A stretch of DNA of 23,842 bases from a virus (IMGVR_UViG_3300006753_000078:1-23842), one strand, 5' to 3'. Shown: positions 14,992 through 23,592, numbered from the stretch's first letter. Notes: a model not told the origin generated them from the sequence alone. Numbers and translations are program-made.

Positions 14992-15474
14992 ATGGAAGCG
15001 GTAAAGATCAAGAACGCTCTTTGGTTGGAAGAGATTGGGCCGAACATTAAGGATTTCATAACCAATTTAAATATACCGGGCATAACGTATGAAAGCCTGT
15101 TCACCTATTACCAGCAGAGCATTCAGTTTGGCGGTGAGGCCCTAGAGTTCTGGGTGGTGTTTGACGGGCACAAGCCGGTTAGTTTTGCACACTTCATGGT
15201 GAGGGGGCTTCCGGCAGTAGGGAAGGTTTATCTCGATGCGATACATAGTTGGGTTAAGGATCCAGAACCCGTCAAGTTACTTTTGGGAGAGTTTTACAAG
15301 TTTGGTGTAAGAAGCAATGCCTTGATATACGAGGCTGATGCAATTGATGAGCGGGTGTTCAGATTGTTTAGAAAATACGGGAAGCAGTATGGGATTAATG
15401 TAGAGAAAACCGGCAGGATTCATGGTATTGGGAAGCTCTTGTCGCAGGAGGAAAGAAATGAAGATTTACAATGA
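14992..15474 (+). CDS. Possible GNAT-like acetyltransferase
   Basis: The ATG at 14992 (five bases after GGGGG) is preferred over one at 14980; the product has 160 residues. The fold pattern looks like a small GNAT protein: an N-terminal helix pair, a beta region with EFWVVFDGHKPVSFAHFMV, VYLDAIHSWV, then a helix and ALIYEADAI followed by FRKYGKQYGINV and a C-terminal strand. The canonical acetyl-CoA loop is not obvious, so the call is tentative. Small GNAT-like proteins occur in this position in several podoviruses by my recollection. It overlaps the next gene by 17 bases. Confidence 0.5.
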   Translation: MEAVKIKNALWLEEIGPNIKDFITNLNIPGITYESLFTYYQQSIQFGGEALEFWVVFDGHKPVSFAHFMVRGLPAVGKVYLDAIHSWVKDPEPVKLLLGEFYKFGVRSNALIYEADAIDERVFRLFRKYGKQYGINVEKTGRIHGIGKLLSQEERNEDLQ

Positions 15475-15844
15475 AGTAAGGATGGATCTTGACGGCAATG
15501 TGGTGTATGAGGACTCGTTTTGGCATGAAGGCGAAGTGGCAATGTGTATGGGTGGTGGTGAGGCCCCCTCGGTGTCGTACACCCAGAGCCCTGAGCAGCG
15601 CCAGATGTATGCACTGTTAGCGCCCATGATGAGAGCCATGTCAAGAAGGGCCATGAACCCAATGCAGATGTATCCTGGTGCTGGTGCCCAATCGTCCGCA
15701 GGCGGTGTTCCCGGCATGGGAACCCAGATGGGCGGTATGGGCGGCCCACCCCTGATTAGATCCCCACAACAGCAGGGCCAAAACCCCATGGGGCAAATCG
15801 ACCCGATACAAATGATTATGCAGATGCTTATGAGGCAGGGCTAG
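15458..15844 (+). CDS. Met/Gly-rich small protein, 128 aa
   Basis: AGGAGGAAAGAA precedes the ATG at 15458, which is clearly a better start than the in-frame ATG at 15422. The N-terminal 40 residues are ordered (MKIYNEVRMDLDGNVVYED) and contain a WHEGEVAMCMGGG segment. The rest is low complexity, rich in Met, Gly, Gln and Pro, with motifs such as PGMGTQMGGMGG and QMIMQMLMRQG at the end. It is likely partly disordered and may be a minor virion component. The function is unknown. Similar N-terminal patterns occur in other phage gene neighbourhoods from memory only. Confidence 0.7.
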   Translation: MKIYNEVRMDLDGNVVYEDSFWHEGEVAMCMGGGEAPSVSYTQSPEQRQMYALLAPMMRAMSRRAMNPMQMYPGAGAQSSAGGVPGMGTQMGGMGGPPLIRSPQQQGQNPMGQIDPIQMIMQMLMRQG

Positions 15845-15856
15845 TAGGAGGTGAAG

Positions 15857-18800
15857 ATGCCAACATTCAATCCTTACAATTTCACAGGTGTAGACCCATC
15901 GTTGATACAACAGTACCAACAACCAACTTCAAGCCCACAGTACGTTGCGCCCCAGCAAGCCAACCCGGTGTTTGGCATACCCTCGCTGTATCCCGAGCAG
16001 CCGTATAATAATGCCATACCAAATGCTGGACCCACACCGTATGTACAACTACCAGGGGGTTACACGCCCAATTTCGGGGGTTATAATCCCGCTATCAATA
16101 CACCTGCGCCCAATTGGAATATGAATAACCAATTTACCATGCCGGAGATGGCTTTCAACCCAACTTTCAATATGCCCAGTTCTCCTCAGGCGGCACCATC
16201 ATATTCCAACGCTTACTCCAATGCCTACACCAACACCTATGCCGCTCCGGATATTAACATCTCAACACCGGGTTACACAGGGCCAACCCAGAGCGACATA
16301 CAACAGATGATAACCGCGTCTAACCAGGGCAGGCTTACCGAGGATCAGGTGAGAAGTATATTTGCAGAACAGCAAGCGGCAACAAGGGATACGAGAACGG
16401 CGGATAGGGATGCAGGAACGGCAGATGAAGAGTCCACGTTCCTGGATAACCCAACTATCAGACCGGAAGAATTCCCATCATGGATTCATTGGCCGGGGGA
16501 TGCACAACAAGTGCCAGAGGGCGAAACGAGTCGACCGGAATCGCCTATTGGGAAAACACAACCCCTATGGCAATTACCGGGTGATATTCCCACACCGATA
16601 GCGCCCTCCATGGTAGATCAAGCCACCATCGCCGGTGTGCCACAGCAACAGTACACACCATATAGTATATATCAACCCAGCATCAGGGGGTACGATACCC
16701 CGGGCGCTTTCCAGGGAGATCAAAGACTTGCAACGGAAATACTCAACAGATCAGTAGCCGGTGACGAATTTACACCGGAAGAGATCGGTAGATGGGACCT
16801 CAACGGTGATGGTACTGTTGACTCCGGTGATGCTATCCTTGCGGGGCAGGGTGGACAACCCGGGCGCTACGGTATAGGTCAATACCAAACCAAAGGCTAC
16901 GACGTACCCCCATCATGGCAAGTACCCGGCATGGACCTTCCAGGGCAAATACAACCGGGTGGCTATAACATTCCCGGTTATGACACATCAGGCGCAGGGT
17001 ATGACGTGGGTGGGTATCAAACCCCCACTTATGGCTTAACTGATTATCAATCCACTGGGTATGCTCGACCTGAAGGCTATGGCTTAACCGATTATAACCT
17101 ACCAGGCGCACCACAAGTACCTGGATATGAGACACTCCGCACCCAACCCACACAGGGTTATCAAATCCCGGGCGCGCAATGGGGAGGCCAATACCAACTC
17201 CCGGGACAGATTAACCGTCCCTCGTTTGGTCTAACGGACTATGATGTGCCCCAACTAGATCCAACCCAATACGACCTACCCGATATGCCAACCGTACCGG
17301 AAATAGGCGAGGTGGGTTATGATGTACCCGATGCCGCAGGCATGATGCCTACCGAAGATTGGATGCAGAATTTCTCACCCGAGATCATGGCAGGTCTGAA
17401 TGCTCCATACGACAAAGCCAGAGCTCAGATGCTGGAGGAAATGGGTGCATCCGGTCAGGCAGGATCGGCTGGTGCTGGCCTATCTGGGGCCGCAGGAGCG
17501 GCTCTGGGTGAGTTTGAAGCCAACCGTGCCAACCAGATCGGCCTACAAGCATGGAACATGCTGCAACCGGCCATGGCGCAAGAATGGTCAGCCCAGCTAG
17601 GTGCAAATCAATTCGGCGCACAAGCCATGAAGGAAGCCGAACAATGGAAGGCGGCAGCGGGTCTTGGCACTCAACAACGAGGGTTTGAAGCAGGTGTTGA
17701 GCAAGCCAAGTACGGTGCAAGCCAGCAGGCAGAAGCCAACCGTTGGAACGCAACTGCCGAGGCTGCCCGGGCAGAACGCTTTGCCGATATAGGCATGACC
17801 CAGGGCCAGTGGGAAGCTAACACCGAGCTTGCTTTAAGCAAGTGGGAATCCGAGAATGAACTTGACCGCAGTAAGCGTCTATCAGACATCGGCGTATCCC
17901 AGGAGCAATGGAAGGGCATGAGTCAGCTTGAGCAGAACAGGTTCATTGCCACCTCCGAACTCCAAAACCAACAACGCTACTCAGATGTTGAGAACGCTCG
18001 TCGGCAGTGGCAGGCAGGCGCGCAACTTGGAGTCAATGAGTTCATGGCTGCGGCTGAATTAGCAAAGAACGAACGATTTGCCGATATTGGTCTATCCCAG
18101 AACCAATGGATGGCGTACGAGGAACTTGCATCTAACAAGTACGATGCTGAAAATGCCAATGATAGAGCCAAGCGCCTTGCTGAAATAGGTCTTGAAAAGA
18201 GCCAGTATGATGCTGCTACCGAGACAGAGCAGAACCGATGGTTGGCAGCGTCCGAACTCCAACGGGACCAGATAAAGTCAGCCGAAGAGATGGGTCTTGA
18301 AAAATGGAAAGCCCAGGGCACGCTAGAGCGAGATCAATGGCAAACCCAGGCCCAACTCGCCATTGACAACAAATGGGCCGACATGGAGATGACCCAGGAG
18401 ATGTGGACCGCGCAGGAACAAGCCGCATCCAACCGCTGGGAAACCATGAGCGAGCTTGATCAGGTAAAGCGGCTTGCCGACATCGGACTTGAAAAGAACA
18501 AGTTTGACGCAATGAACGAAAATGATAGAAGCAAGTATGTTACCGCCGCGTCCCTTGCAGAGCAAACCCGGGTGGCCGAGCAGCAAACCCAGCAAAACCA
18601 GTTGGTTGCACAAACGGTTAATCAAATGCGCCAACAGTATGCCATGCAGGAAAACCAGCGTAGGCAGATGGAAGCAGATTATGCCAACATGCAGGCCCAG
18701 CAGTTCCGAGGCGAGCAGCAACAAGAGCGCCAACAAGACTATCAGAATATACTCGCCCAACAAGACAGACAGTACGGTTTCGACTCAGCCAAGTGGCAAG

Positions 18801-19168
18801 CAGGGCTTGAAGAAGCCAGATTCCCATGGGTGTCACTCCCCGGCATGCTGGGTGGTACATATTCAAGCCCGGTGATTAATCCCGGCTCCCAAGGACTGGG
18901 ACAGCAACTGCTAAGTACAGGCGCGAATGCGGGCGCGTTGCTAGGCCTTGCGAAACTCTTTAGCCTCGCAAGTTCAAGGCGGTACAAAAAGAACATAACC
19001 CATTTGGGCTACATTAACGGTCAACGCTTGGTATCGTTTGAATATAAGTCCGCCCCGGGTAAGCGAGTGGGATTTATCGCTGAAGAAGTGGCAGTAACCA
19101 GGCCGGACGCGGTGAAATTCGATAAGTACGGTAGGCCAGATGCGGTCTATTACGGACTTTTGTTATAG
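15857..19168 (+). CDS. Giant repeat virion protein with S74-type C-terminus
   Basis: A 1,103-aa protein. AGGAGG at 15846-15851 favours the ATG at 15857 over a GTG at 15851. Domains in order are: a Pro/Asn/Gln/Tyr-rich region (1-165); an acidic linker; one dockerin- or EF-hand-like calcium loop at 314-325 (D.N.D.T....D); Tyr/Gly/Pro-rich repeats (about 338-497); a Gly/Ala-rich stretch near 530-555; ten tandem 33-residue helical repeats (575-904); a Gln-rich helical stretch; and a short S74-like domain from 1039. The S74 domain has the Ser1039/Lys1044 pair (S-S-R-R-Y-K) and a GFIAEEV motif, and ends at YGLLL without the usual long C-terminal helix. S74 domains trimerise fibres and then cleave themselves off. 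This is probably a long fibre or shaft, but a DNA-ejection role cannot be excluded. Confidence 0.82.
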   Translation: MPTFNPYNFTGVDPSLIQQYQQPTSSPQYVAPQQANPVFGIPSLYPEQPYNNAIPNAGPTPYVQLPGGYTPNFGGYNPAINTPAPNWNMNNQFTMPEMAFNPTFNMPSSPQAAPSYSNAYSNAYTNTYAAPDINISTPGYTGPTQSDIQQMITASNQGRLTEDQVRSIFAEQQAATRDTRTADRDAGTADEESTFLDNPTIRPEEFPSWIHWPGDAQQVPEGETSRPESPIGKTQPLWQLPGDIPTPIAPSMVDQATIAGVPQQQYTPYSIYQPSIRGYDTPGAFQGDQRLATEILNRSVAGDEFTPEEIGRWDLNGDGTVDSGDAILAGQGGQPGRYGIGQYQTKGYDVPPSWQVPGMDLPGQIQPGGYNIPGYDTSGAGYDVGGYQTPTYGLTDYQSTGYARPEGYGLTDYNLPGAPQVPGYETLRTQPTQGYQIPGAQWGGQYQLPGQINRPSFGLTDYDVPQLDPTQYDLPDMPTVPEIGEVGYDVPDAAGMMPTEDWMQNFSPEIMAGLNAPYDKARAQMLEEMGASGQAGSAGAGLSGAAGAALGEFEANRANQIGLQAWNMLQPAMAQEWSAQLGANQFGAQAMKEAEQWKAAAGLGTQQRGFEAGVEQAKYGASQQAEANRWNATAEAARAERFADIGMTQGQWEANTELALSKWESENELDRSKRLSDIGVSQEQWKGMSQLEQNRFIATSELQNQQRYSDVENARRQWQAGAQLGVNEFMAAAELAKNERFADIGLSQNQWMAYEELASNKYDAENANDRAKRLAEIGLEKSQYDAATETEQNRWLAASELQRDQIKSAEEMGLEKWKAQGTLERDQWQTQAQLAIDNKWADMEMTQEMWTAQEQAASNRWETMSELDQVKRLADIGLEKNKFDAMNENDRSKYVTAASLAEQTRVAEQQTQQNQLVAQTVNQMRQQYAMQENQRRQMEADYANMQAQQFRGEQQQERQQDYQNILAQQDRQYGFDSAKWQAGLEEARFPWVSLPGMLGGTYSSPVINPGSQGLGQQLLSTGANAGALLGLAKLFSLASSRRYKKNITHLGYINGQRLVSFEYKSAPGKRVGFIAEEVAVTRPDAVKFDKYGRPDAVYYGLLL
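16868..17350 (+). repeat. Tyr/Gly/Pro-rich coding repeats
   Basis: Within the giant gene this stretch encodes irregular 7-15 residue units built on GY(D/N/Q)(V/I/T)P and YGLTDY. GLTDY occurs three times, the first two as a near-identical stretch of DNA near 17030 and 17078. The protein here is probably extended or disordered, with no predicted helix. Confidence 0.7.
17407..17430 (+). repeat. Exact 24-base repeat, copy 1
   Basis: This stretch, coding for YDKARAQ in the giant gene, recurs without mismatch at 19603-19626 in the next gene, in the same reading frame relative to codons. The flanking bases differ on both sides. Confidence 0.9.
17579..18568 (+). repeat. Ten tandem 99-base coding repeats (33 residues)
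   Basis: Successive units begin at 17579, 17678, 17777, 17876, 17975, 18074, 18173, 18272, 18371 and 18470, with an exact spacing of 99 bases and no insertions. Each unit has a basic residue then an aromatic or Leu at 1-2, (A/S)(D/E)IG in many copies at 3-6, QW or an aromatic at 11-12, and (N/S)(R/K)(W/Y/F) at 21-23. Aromatics fall about 11 residues apart, so 33 equals three 11-residue turns. The first two units are weaker and a degenerate eleventh may follow to 18667. Confidence 0.88.
19107..19133 (+). repeat. Exact 27-base repeat, copy 1
   Basis: This stretch, coding for AVKFDKYG near the end of the S74-like domain, recurs without mismatch at 19548-19574 in the next gene. With one mismatch the match extends five more bases at its right end. 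Confidence 0.9.
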
Positions 19169-19177
19169 GAGGCGATA

Positions 19178-20026
19178 ATGCCAGCACCAATATACTTACC
19201 ACAGCAGCAACAGTCCAACCCGATGTTACAGATCCTCATGCAGATGGCAATGCAGAAGATGCAGTTTAATATGCAGAAGGAGACTGCCAAGACCGTTTTG
19301 GCAGCAAAGGAATCTGCGAATAAGGCTGAGTGGGATCGCCAGAAGCTGGAAACGGAGAAATACCAAATACGGGGTGAGAAACGTGCTGCCGAGGCAGCAT
19401 TTAATAGGGCTCTTGCCTTGAAACAGGCCGACTCAAAGATAAGAATGGACGAAGACAAGGTCGAAGCATGGCGGAATGCTAAGAAAGCGGAGGATGCGGA
19501 GATCCGTGAATATAATATGATGGGTGGCATGTACAGCAGAGTTCAAAACGCGGTGAAATTCGATAAGTACGGTATGCCAGCACTTCGTCAGCCAGCATCT
19601 GAATACGACAAAGCCAGAGCTCAGATACCAAGGGTGTCTTCTGCTGGTTATAGTAAATTGCTTGGGACACTCAAACCAAATCCAGATTGGGAACCCGAAA
19701 AGGATAGCGATTCAGAGATCCGGCAGCGAATTAATGGCCTAGTAAAAAGATACGGGCCTGGTACGGGTCTAATGGGTGCGTTAGAGGTGCTTGAGCCACG
19801 ACAATCGAAGGGCAAGTTTATGGGTTGGCTCAAAGCTCGTAGTATAGAAAAAAAGCGCGGTATGAAGGATCTGGACCTTCGTGCAGCAGAGCAAGGTATT
19901 ATGTCTAGCCTGAAACTTCCATTTGCTTTGCAGCAAACTATCTCCATGTCTAGGTTGAAGGGAGCCACAGATACACAGTTGATTAAAAAAATACGGGAAT
20001 ACTCTGAGGATAACTGGACACAATAA
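19178..20026 (+). CDS. Coiled-coil virion protein candidate, 282 aa
   Basis: TAGGAGGC precedes the ATG. The N-terminus is Gln/Met rich (QQQQSNPMLQILMQMAMQ). Residues about 30-115 form a charged coiled coil. A short central stretch contains AVKFDKYG and then YDKARAQ, both copied exactly at DNA level from the preceding gene. The C-terminal half is basic and helical (GPGTGLMGALEVLEP, then a Lys-rich segment). No enzymatic motif is seen. By position between a giant virion protein and a large internal-type protein it could be an ejection or internal core protein. The stop overlaps the next start (TAATG). Confidence 0.72.
   Translation: MPAPIYLPQQQQSNPMLQILMQMAMQKMQFNMQKETAKTVLAAKESANKAEWDRQKLETEKYQIRGEKRAAEAAFNRALALKQADSKIRMDEDKVEAWRNAKKAEDAEIREYNMMGGMYSRVQNAVKFDKYGMPALRQPASEYDKARAQIPRVSSAGYSKLLGTLKPNPDWEPEKDSDSEIRQRINGLVKRYGPGTGLMGALEVLEPRQSKGKFMGWLKARSIEKKRGMKDLDLRAAEQGIMSSLKLPFALQQTISMSRLKGATDTQLIKKIREYSEDNWTQ
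19548..19626 (+). repeat. Copies 2 of the 27-base and 24-base repeats
   Basis: The 27-base repeat (19548-19574) and the 24-base repeat (19603-19626) lie only 28 bases apart here, whereas in the upstream gene they are about 1.7 kb apart and in the opposite order. The codons are used in the same frame in both genes, so the encoded peptides are the same. Confidence 0.9.
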
Positions 20027-22806
20027 TGCCCATATCAGACAAACAACTTGATTCGTTCTGGGACAACTCTCTGAAAGAGCATGGATTTCCCGAATTTGTA
20101 AAGATGAATCCAATGGTTGAATATGCAAAGCATCCTGATTACGCACAACAGGGCGGGGAAACTTTGTTGGGTAAAATTATGGATGGTCTGTCCCGTGGGG
20201 AATATGCGTCTGCTGCTGTTATGGACGATTGGCTTAAGGGAAAACCGTTTGATCCTAAAAGTGCATGGTCTGGTGCTAAGGGAGAAAATAAGATCACGTA
20301 TGATGATATTGTGGAGAAGGTTTTTCCGGATTGGGGGAAATGGCAACGGAAGGCCCTTGGGTTTACCCTGTCCATTGTTATGGATCCAACCTCTTATCGT
20401 CTACCCTTTATCCCTGCCGGTGCCCTGACTAAGTCAATCAAGGCCGGAACACGGGCGGCACGTAAGATACCTATAGTTGAAAAGGGCGTTCAGGCATTAG
20501 ACAAATCATTGCTGAGTCGCTCTTTCAGACCGAGCGGTGGTATTCCGTCAGACTATTACGATTCAAAGTATTATGCCAAGAAGAATCTGGAGTTTGAAAA
20601 CCAGAAGATTATAGCCGATGTAGAGCAACTTCGGAGTGGTTTGTCCTCCAAGGAAATGGAGGAGCTCTCGTATCTCCGTGAGCATCCAGATGAAAGCCAT
20701 CTGATAAGTGTAAAGCTGAAGCTCAAGCTAGAGAACATAGGTAAGAGATACGATGATCTGCTTCAGGAATCAGTAGACAAGGGTGTGGTATCTCCCAAGG
20801 CTGCTGCTAAATGGAAAGAGAACCCAGTACCATATGTGCCCCATTATTATCCTGAAAGGGGAACACGTTTAGCACAGGGAGAGATACCACCCTCATTGTT
20901 TGAGAAAGCAAAGAAACCATCGTTTCTTAAGCAACGGAAATTTGAGACACTTGACGATGCTATTGGATTGTCTGGTCAGTTTGATGACATTGCAAAGGCA
21001 AAAACTATCGGAGAAGCAAGGAAGCGTATTGAGGCTTATGGCCTAGAAGATGCCTTCGGTAAAGGACAGGTGCAAAACTTCCAAGACCTGAAAAGTACTG
21101 CCAGCAACTATTCTAAAATCTACATGCCGGACAAGAACATAATACGTGGCTATGGTAAACGTGCAACGGAGCAAGCTGCATACATAGCACGGAAGACTTT
21201 TGTAGATGATACAATGGTCAAGTTTGGCAAGAAGGTTGATCCGGGAACCAAGGTAGTCCCTGAAGGATATGGTCTATACTTGCCCAAAGGCTCACTCAAG
21301 TTTTTCTCAAAGGATGTGGTTTCAGAGGATGCTATAGCCAGGCTATACAACGAGCACGGGGAACTAATACCCGCAGAATTTCTCCTGGAAACCATGCAGA
21401 AAATGCCTGGCGTGAGTTCTCAGGTTTCCACATACATGGTTCCAAAAGAGATAGCCAAGGATCTTAACACAACTGGAAAGTTCTTTGTTGGAGATCCAAC
21501 GACATCTAAAATGCTAAAACTTTTTGATAAGGGCCAGAACGCATGGAAGAAAATGGCAACGGTTGTAAGATTACCGTTTCATTTAAGGAACATGTATTCT
21601 AACTGGTGGCAAGCATACTTGTCTGGTGTTAAGAACCCACGTCGCTTTATCCAAGCTGCTGAATTTAGAGCCGGAACTATTGATGAGATAGAGCTTGGCG
21701 GAAAGATGTTTAACGTTGAGAAGCTCACCGAGGAGATGGGGAGACTGGGTGTTCATGGTAAGGGGTGGGTTGGTTCGGATATTCAGAAGGCTCAGTTGGA
21801 TGAGATTGAAAGCATTATTAAATATGGTAAGGTGCGAAAGCTGACTCCCGGTAAGATCGGTATGGCTTTCGGTTCTGCCATTGAAGATAATGCTCGGGTT
21901 GCCGTATTCTTGGATCAAATAGCCAAGGGTACCGATCTAAAGACTGCATCCAAAACTGTAAGAAAGTACATGTTTGATTATGGTGAGTTGACAGACTTTG
22001 AACGCAACATCATGAAACGTGCGATTCCGTTTTATACATGGAGCAGGAAAAACATACCCTTACAGGTAGAGAGTCTGCTGAAGAATCCTCGTAAATATCA
22101 AGCATATACCAAGGGTGTCCGGGCATTCTCAGATAAGGAAACCAAGGAAGAGGCTAGGATAAGGCCAGAGTATTTCAATGAGTTAATGTACGTTAAGTCC
22201 CCATTTAAGACGGATAAGGGCAAGCCCATATACATGTCCCTTGACCTCCCACCTGGTGAATTCAATAAGATGTCCTCTATAAAGCATTGGATCAGTTCTC
22301 TTACTCCATTTAAGGTTATTGCGGAATTGGGTGCATCCGAGATGGGGATTAAAACCTTTCCCGAATTATCGGAGATCAAACGCTATGAGTATGATATGGC
22401 ACGGGCACCATTCTGGACTCCGTATCTCCCAGAAAAAATGCTAGAAACGTTCAAGTCTAAGAAGATAATTGGTCAGATACAAAACAAAAAGACTGGTAAG
22501 ATGGAACTTGGTATGGATAAGAAATGGATACATGGGATCCAGACTGCCTTCCCATTTATGAACGAGATAAATCGAATATATTCCCAGCCTGTGAACCTCG
22601 ACGATGAGTCTCCGATGATGAAATTCAGATCGTATGTAACTGGGATTGGGCAAAAGGGGTTGGATTTGAACAGCCAACGTGTCAGTGAGTACTATGATAT
22701 GAAAGAGGACATTAAGAAATTCGAGATGTTTATTTCTCAGCATGGGAGAGCCCCAGATGCAGATGAACGAGAAGAAATGTTTCAGATTGATGCGTTAAGA
22801 AAATAG
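20026..22806 (+). CDS. Large virion-associated (internal/ejection-type) protein
   Basis: A 926-aa, mostly helical and basic protein with its ATG overlapping the previous stop and no good ribosome binding site of its own, so it depends on coupling. The N-terminal part has a helical region and a GFTLSIVMDPTSYRLPFIPAG segment, which resembles a structured or membrane-proximal stretch. The C-terminal half carries a pattern seen in large phage virion proteins: LRNMYSNWWQAYLSGVKNP, then TVRKYMFDYGELTDFERN, KRAIPFYTWSRKN and a helix with LKNPRKYQ. Such proteins are often annotated as large polyvalent or internal virion proteins involved in DNA ejection. No lysozyme or protease catalytic motif is evident. 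The final role is inferred. Confidence 0.7.
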   Translation: MPISDKQLDSFWDNSLKEHGFPEFVKMNPMVEYAKHPDYAQQGGETLLGKIMDGLSRGEYASAAVMDDWLKGKPFDPKSAWSGAKGENKITYDDIVEKVFPDWGKWQRKALGFTLSIVMDPTSYRLPFIPAGALTKSIKAGTRAARKIPIVEKGVQALDKSLLSRSFRPSGGIPSDYYDSKYYAKKNLEFENQKIIADVEQLRSGLSSKEMEELSYLREHPDESHLISVKLKLKLENIGKRYDDLLQESVDKGVVSPKAAAKWKENPVPYVPHYYPERGTRLAQGEIPPSLFEKAKKPSFLKQRKFETLDDAIGLSGQFDDIAKAKTIGEARKRIEAYGLEDAFGKGQVQNFQDLKSTASNYSKIYMPDKNIIRGYGKRATEQAAYIARKTFVDDTMVKFGKKVDPGTKVVPEGYGLYLPKGSLKFFSKDVVSEDAIARLYNEHGELIPAEFLLETMQKMPGVSSQVSTYMVPKEIAKDLNTTGKFFVGDPTTSKMLKLFDKGQNAWKKMATVVRLPFHLRNMYSNWWQAYLSGVKNPRRFIQAAEFRAGTIDEIELGGKMFNVEKLTEEMGRLGVHGKGWVGSDIQKAQLDEIESIIKYGKVRKLTPGKIGMAFGSAIEDNARVAVFLDQIAKGTDLKTASKTVRKYMFDYGELTDFERNIMKRAIPFYTWSRKNIPLQVESLLKNPRKYQAYTKGVRAFSDKETKEEARIRPEYFNELMYVKSPFKTDKGKPIYMSLDLPPGEFNKMSSIKHWISSLTPFKVIAELGASEMGIKTFPELSEIKRYEYDMARAPFWTPYLPEKMLETFKSKKIIGQIQNKKTGKMELGMDKKWIHGIQTAFPFMNEINRIYSQPVNLDDESPMMKFRSYVTGIGQKGLDLNSQRVSEYYDMKEDIKKFEMFISQHGRAPDADEREEMFQIDALRK

Positions 22807-22815
22807 GAGATAACC

Positions 22816-23583
22816 ATGGCAGCACAATATAATTCGGGAATTCCAATCCTTACTAATCAGATCGCCAATGATATCCCTGACATACAGGAAACGCTGGAGT
22901 TCTTCAAAGACCTTTTCACCAACTTTGGCAACACCTGGTCCAATACCGTATCCACGGGTTTCTTTCCCAAGGAGATAGCCAGGGTTGCAAAGACCGGGGA
23001 TTACACTGTAACCGGTGCAGACACGTACATTTCTGCCTCCGGGAACGGATCCACAGTAACCATTACCCTTGAGGCTTCAGCAACCGCTACTGCTGGCAGA
23101 ATTGTGATTGTAAAGGCCACAGACATTACCAACCAGGTGGACATTGACGGGGATGGGGCTGAAACCATTGACGGTGCAACAACCTTTACTTTCAGCGCGG
23201 CCAACGAGGTCATAGCTCTGATTTCCGATGCCAGTAACTGGGAAGTCTTGTACCATGATGTACCCGTTACCCTGGATGCCACAGAAAAGACCATCAGTAC
23301 CGGTGCCATTACCATTACCCAACCCGGGTATTACACGGTAGACACCGAATCAGATGCTGCCAGTGACGATCTGGATAGTATCGGGAGTTTACCCATCGGG
23401 GCAGAAGTAACGCTAAGACCTGCCAATACAGCCAGGACCGTGGTGGTAAAGAACGATGGGGACAACCTGGTGCTGGCCAGTAGCATAGATTTCACCATGA
23501 ACAATCAGTATGATTGCATTACGCTTGTTGGCTATGCCACGGGCAAGGCTTTTGAAAAGAGCCGAAGCAATAACGGAAGCTAG
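22816..23583 (+). CDS. Fibre-like protein with two beta modules
   Basis: AGGAGATAACC precedes the ATG. The 255-aa protein has an N-terminal helix (IPDIQETLEFFKDLF) like those that anchor fibres, then two copies of a beta module. Module 1 (about 60-148) includes GDYTVTGADTYI, GRIVIVKA, a DGDGAETIDGATTF turn and ALISDASNWEVL. Module 2 (about 150-250) includes GYYTVDTES, GAEVTLRPA, VVVKNDGDN and ITLVGYATGK. The modules resemble the C-terminal part of the protein at 14121. It probably forms a fibre or baseplate-like tip, perhaps trimeric. The receptor is unknown. Confidence 0.72.
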   Translation: MAAQYNSGIPILTNQIANDIPDIQETLEFFKDLFTNFGNTWSNTVSTGFFPKEIARVAKTGDYTVTGADTYISASGNGSTVTITLEASATATAGRIVIVKATDITNQVDIDGDGAETIDGATTFTFSAANEVIALISDASNWEVLYHDVPVTLDATEKTISTGAITITQPGYYTVDTESDAASDDLDSIGSLPIGAEVTLRPANTARTVVVKNDGDNLVLASSIDFTMNNQYDCITLVGYATGKAFEKSRSNNGS

Positions 23584-23592
23584 GAGGAATAG

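Noticed and set aside
17579-18568. CRISPR array or noncoding tandem repeat
   Set aside because: The 99-base period is in frame with a long open gene, the units are not identical, and there are no alternating fixed repeats and unique spacers.
15857-19168. Tape measure protein
   Set aside because: The length and coiled coil fit, but it has no hydrophobic membrane segments, carries an S74-type C-terminus and lies in a podovirus-like gene order with no tail tube genes.
20026-22806. Lysozyme or transglycosylase domain in the large virion protein
   Set aside because: I looked for the Glu-containing catalytic motif of virion transglycosylases and saw no convincing match.
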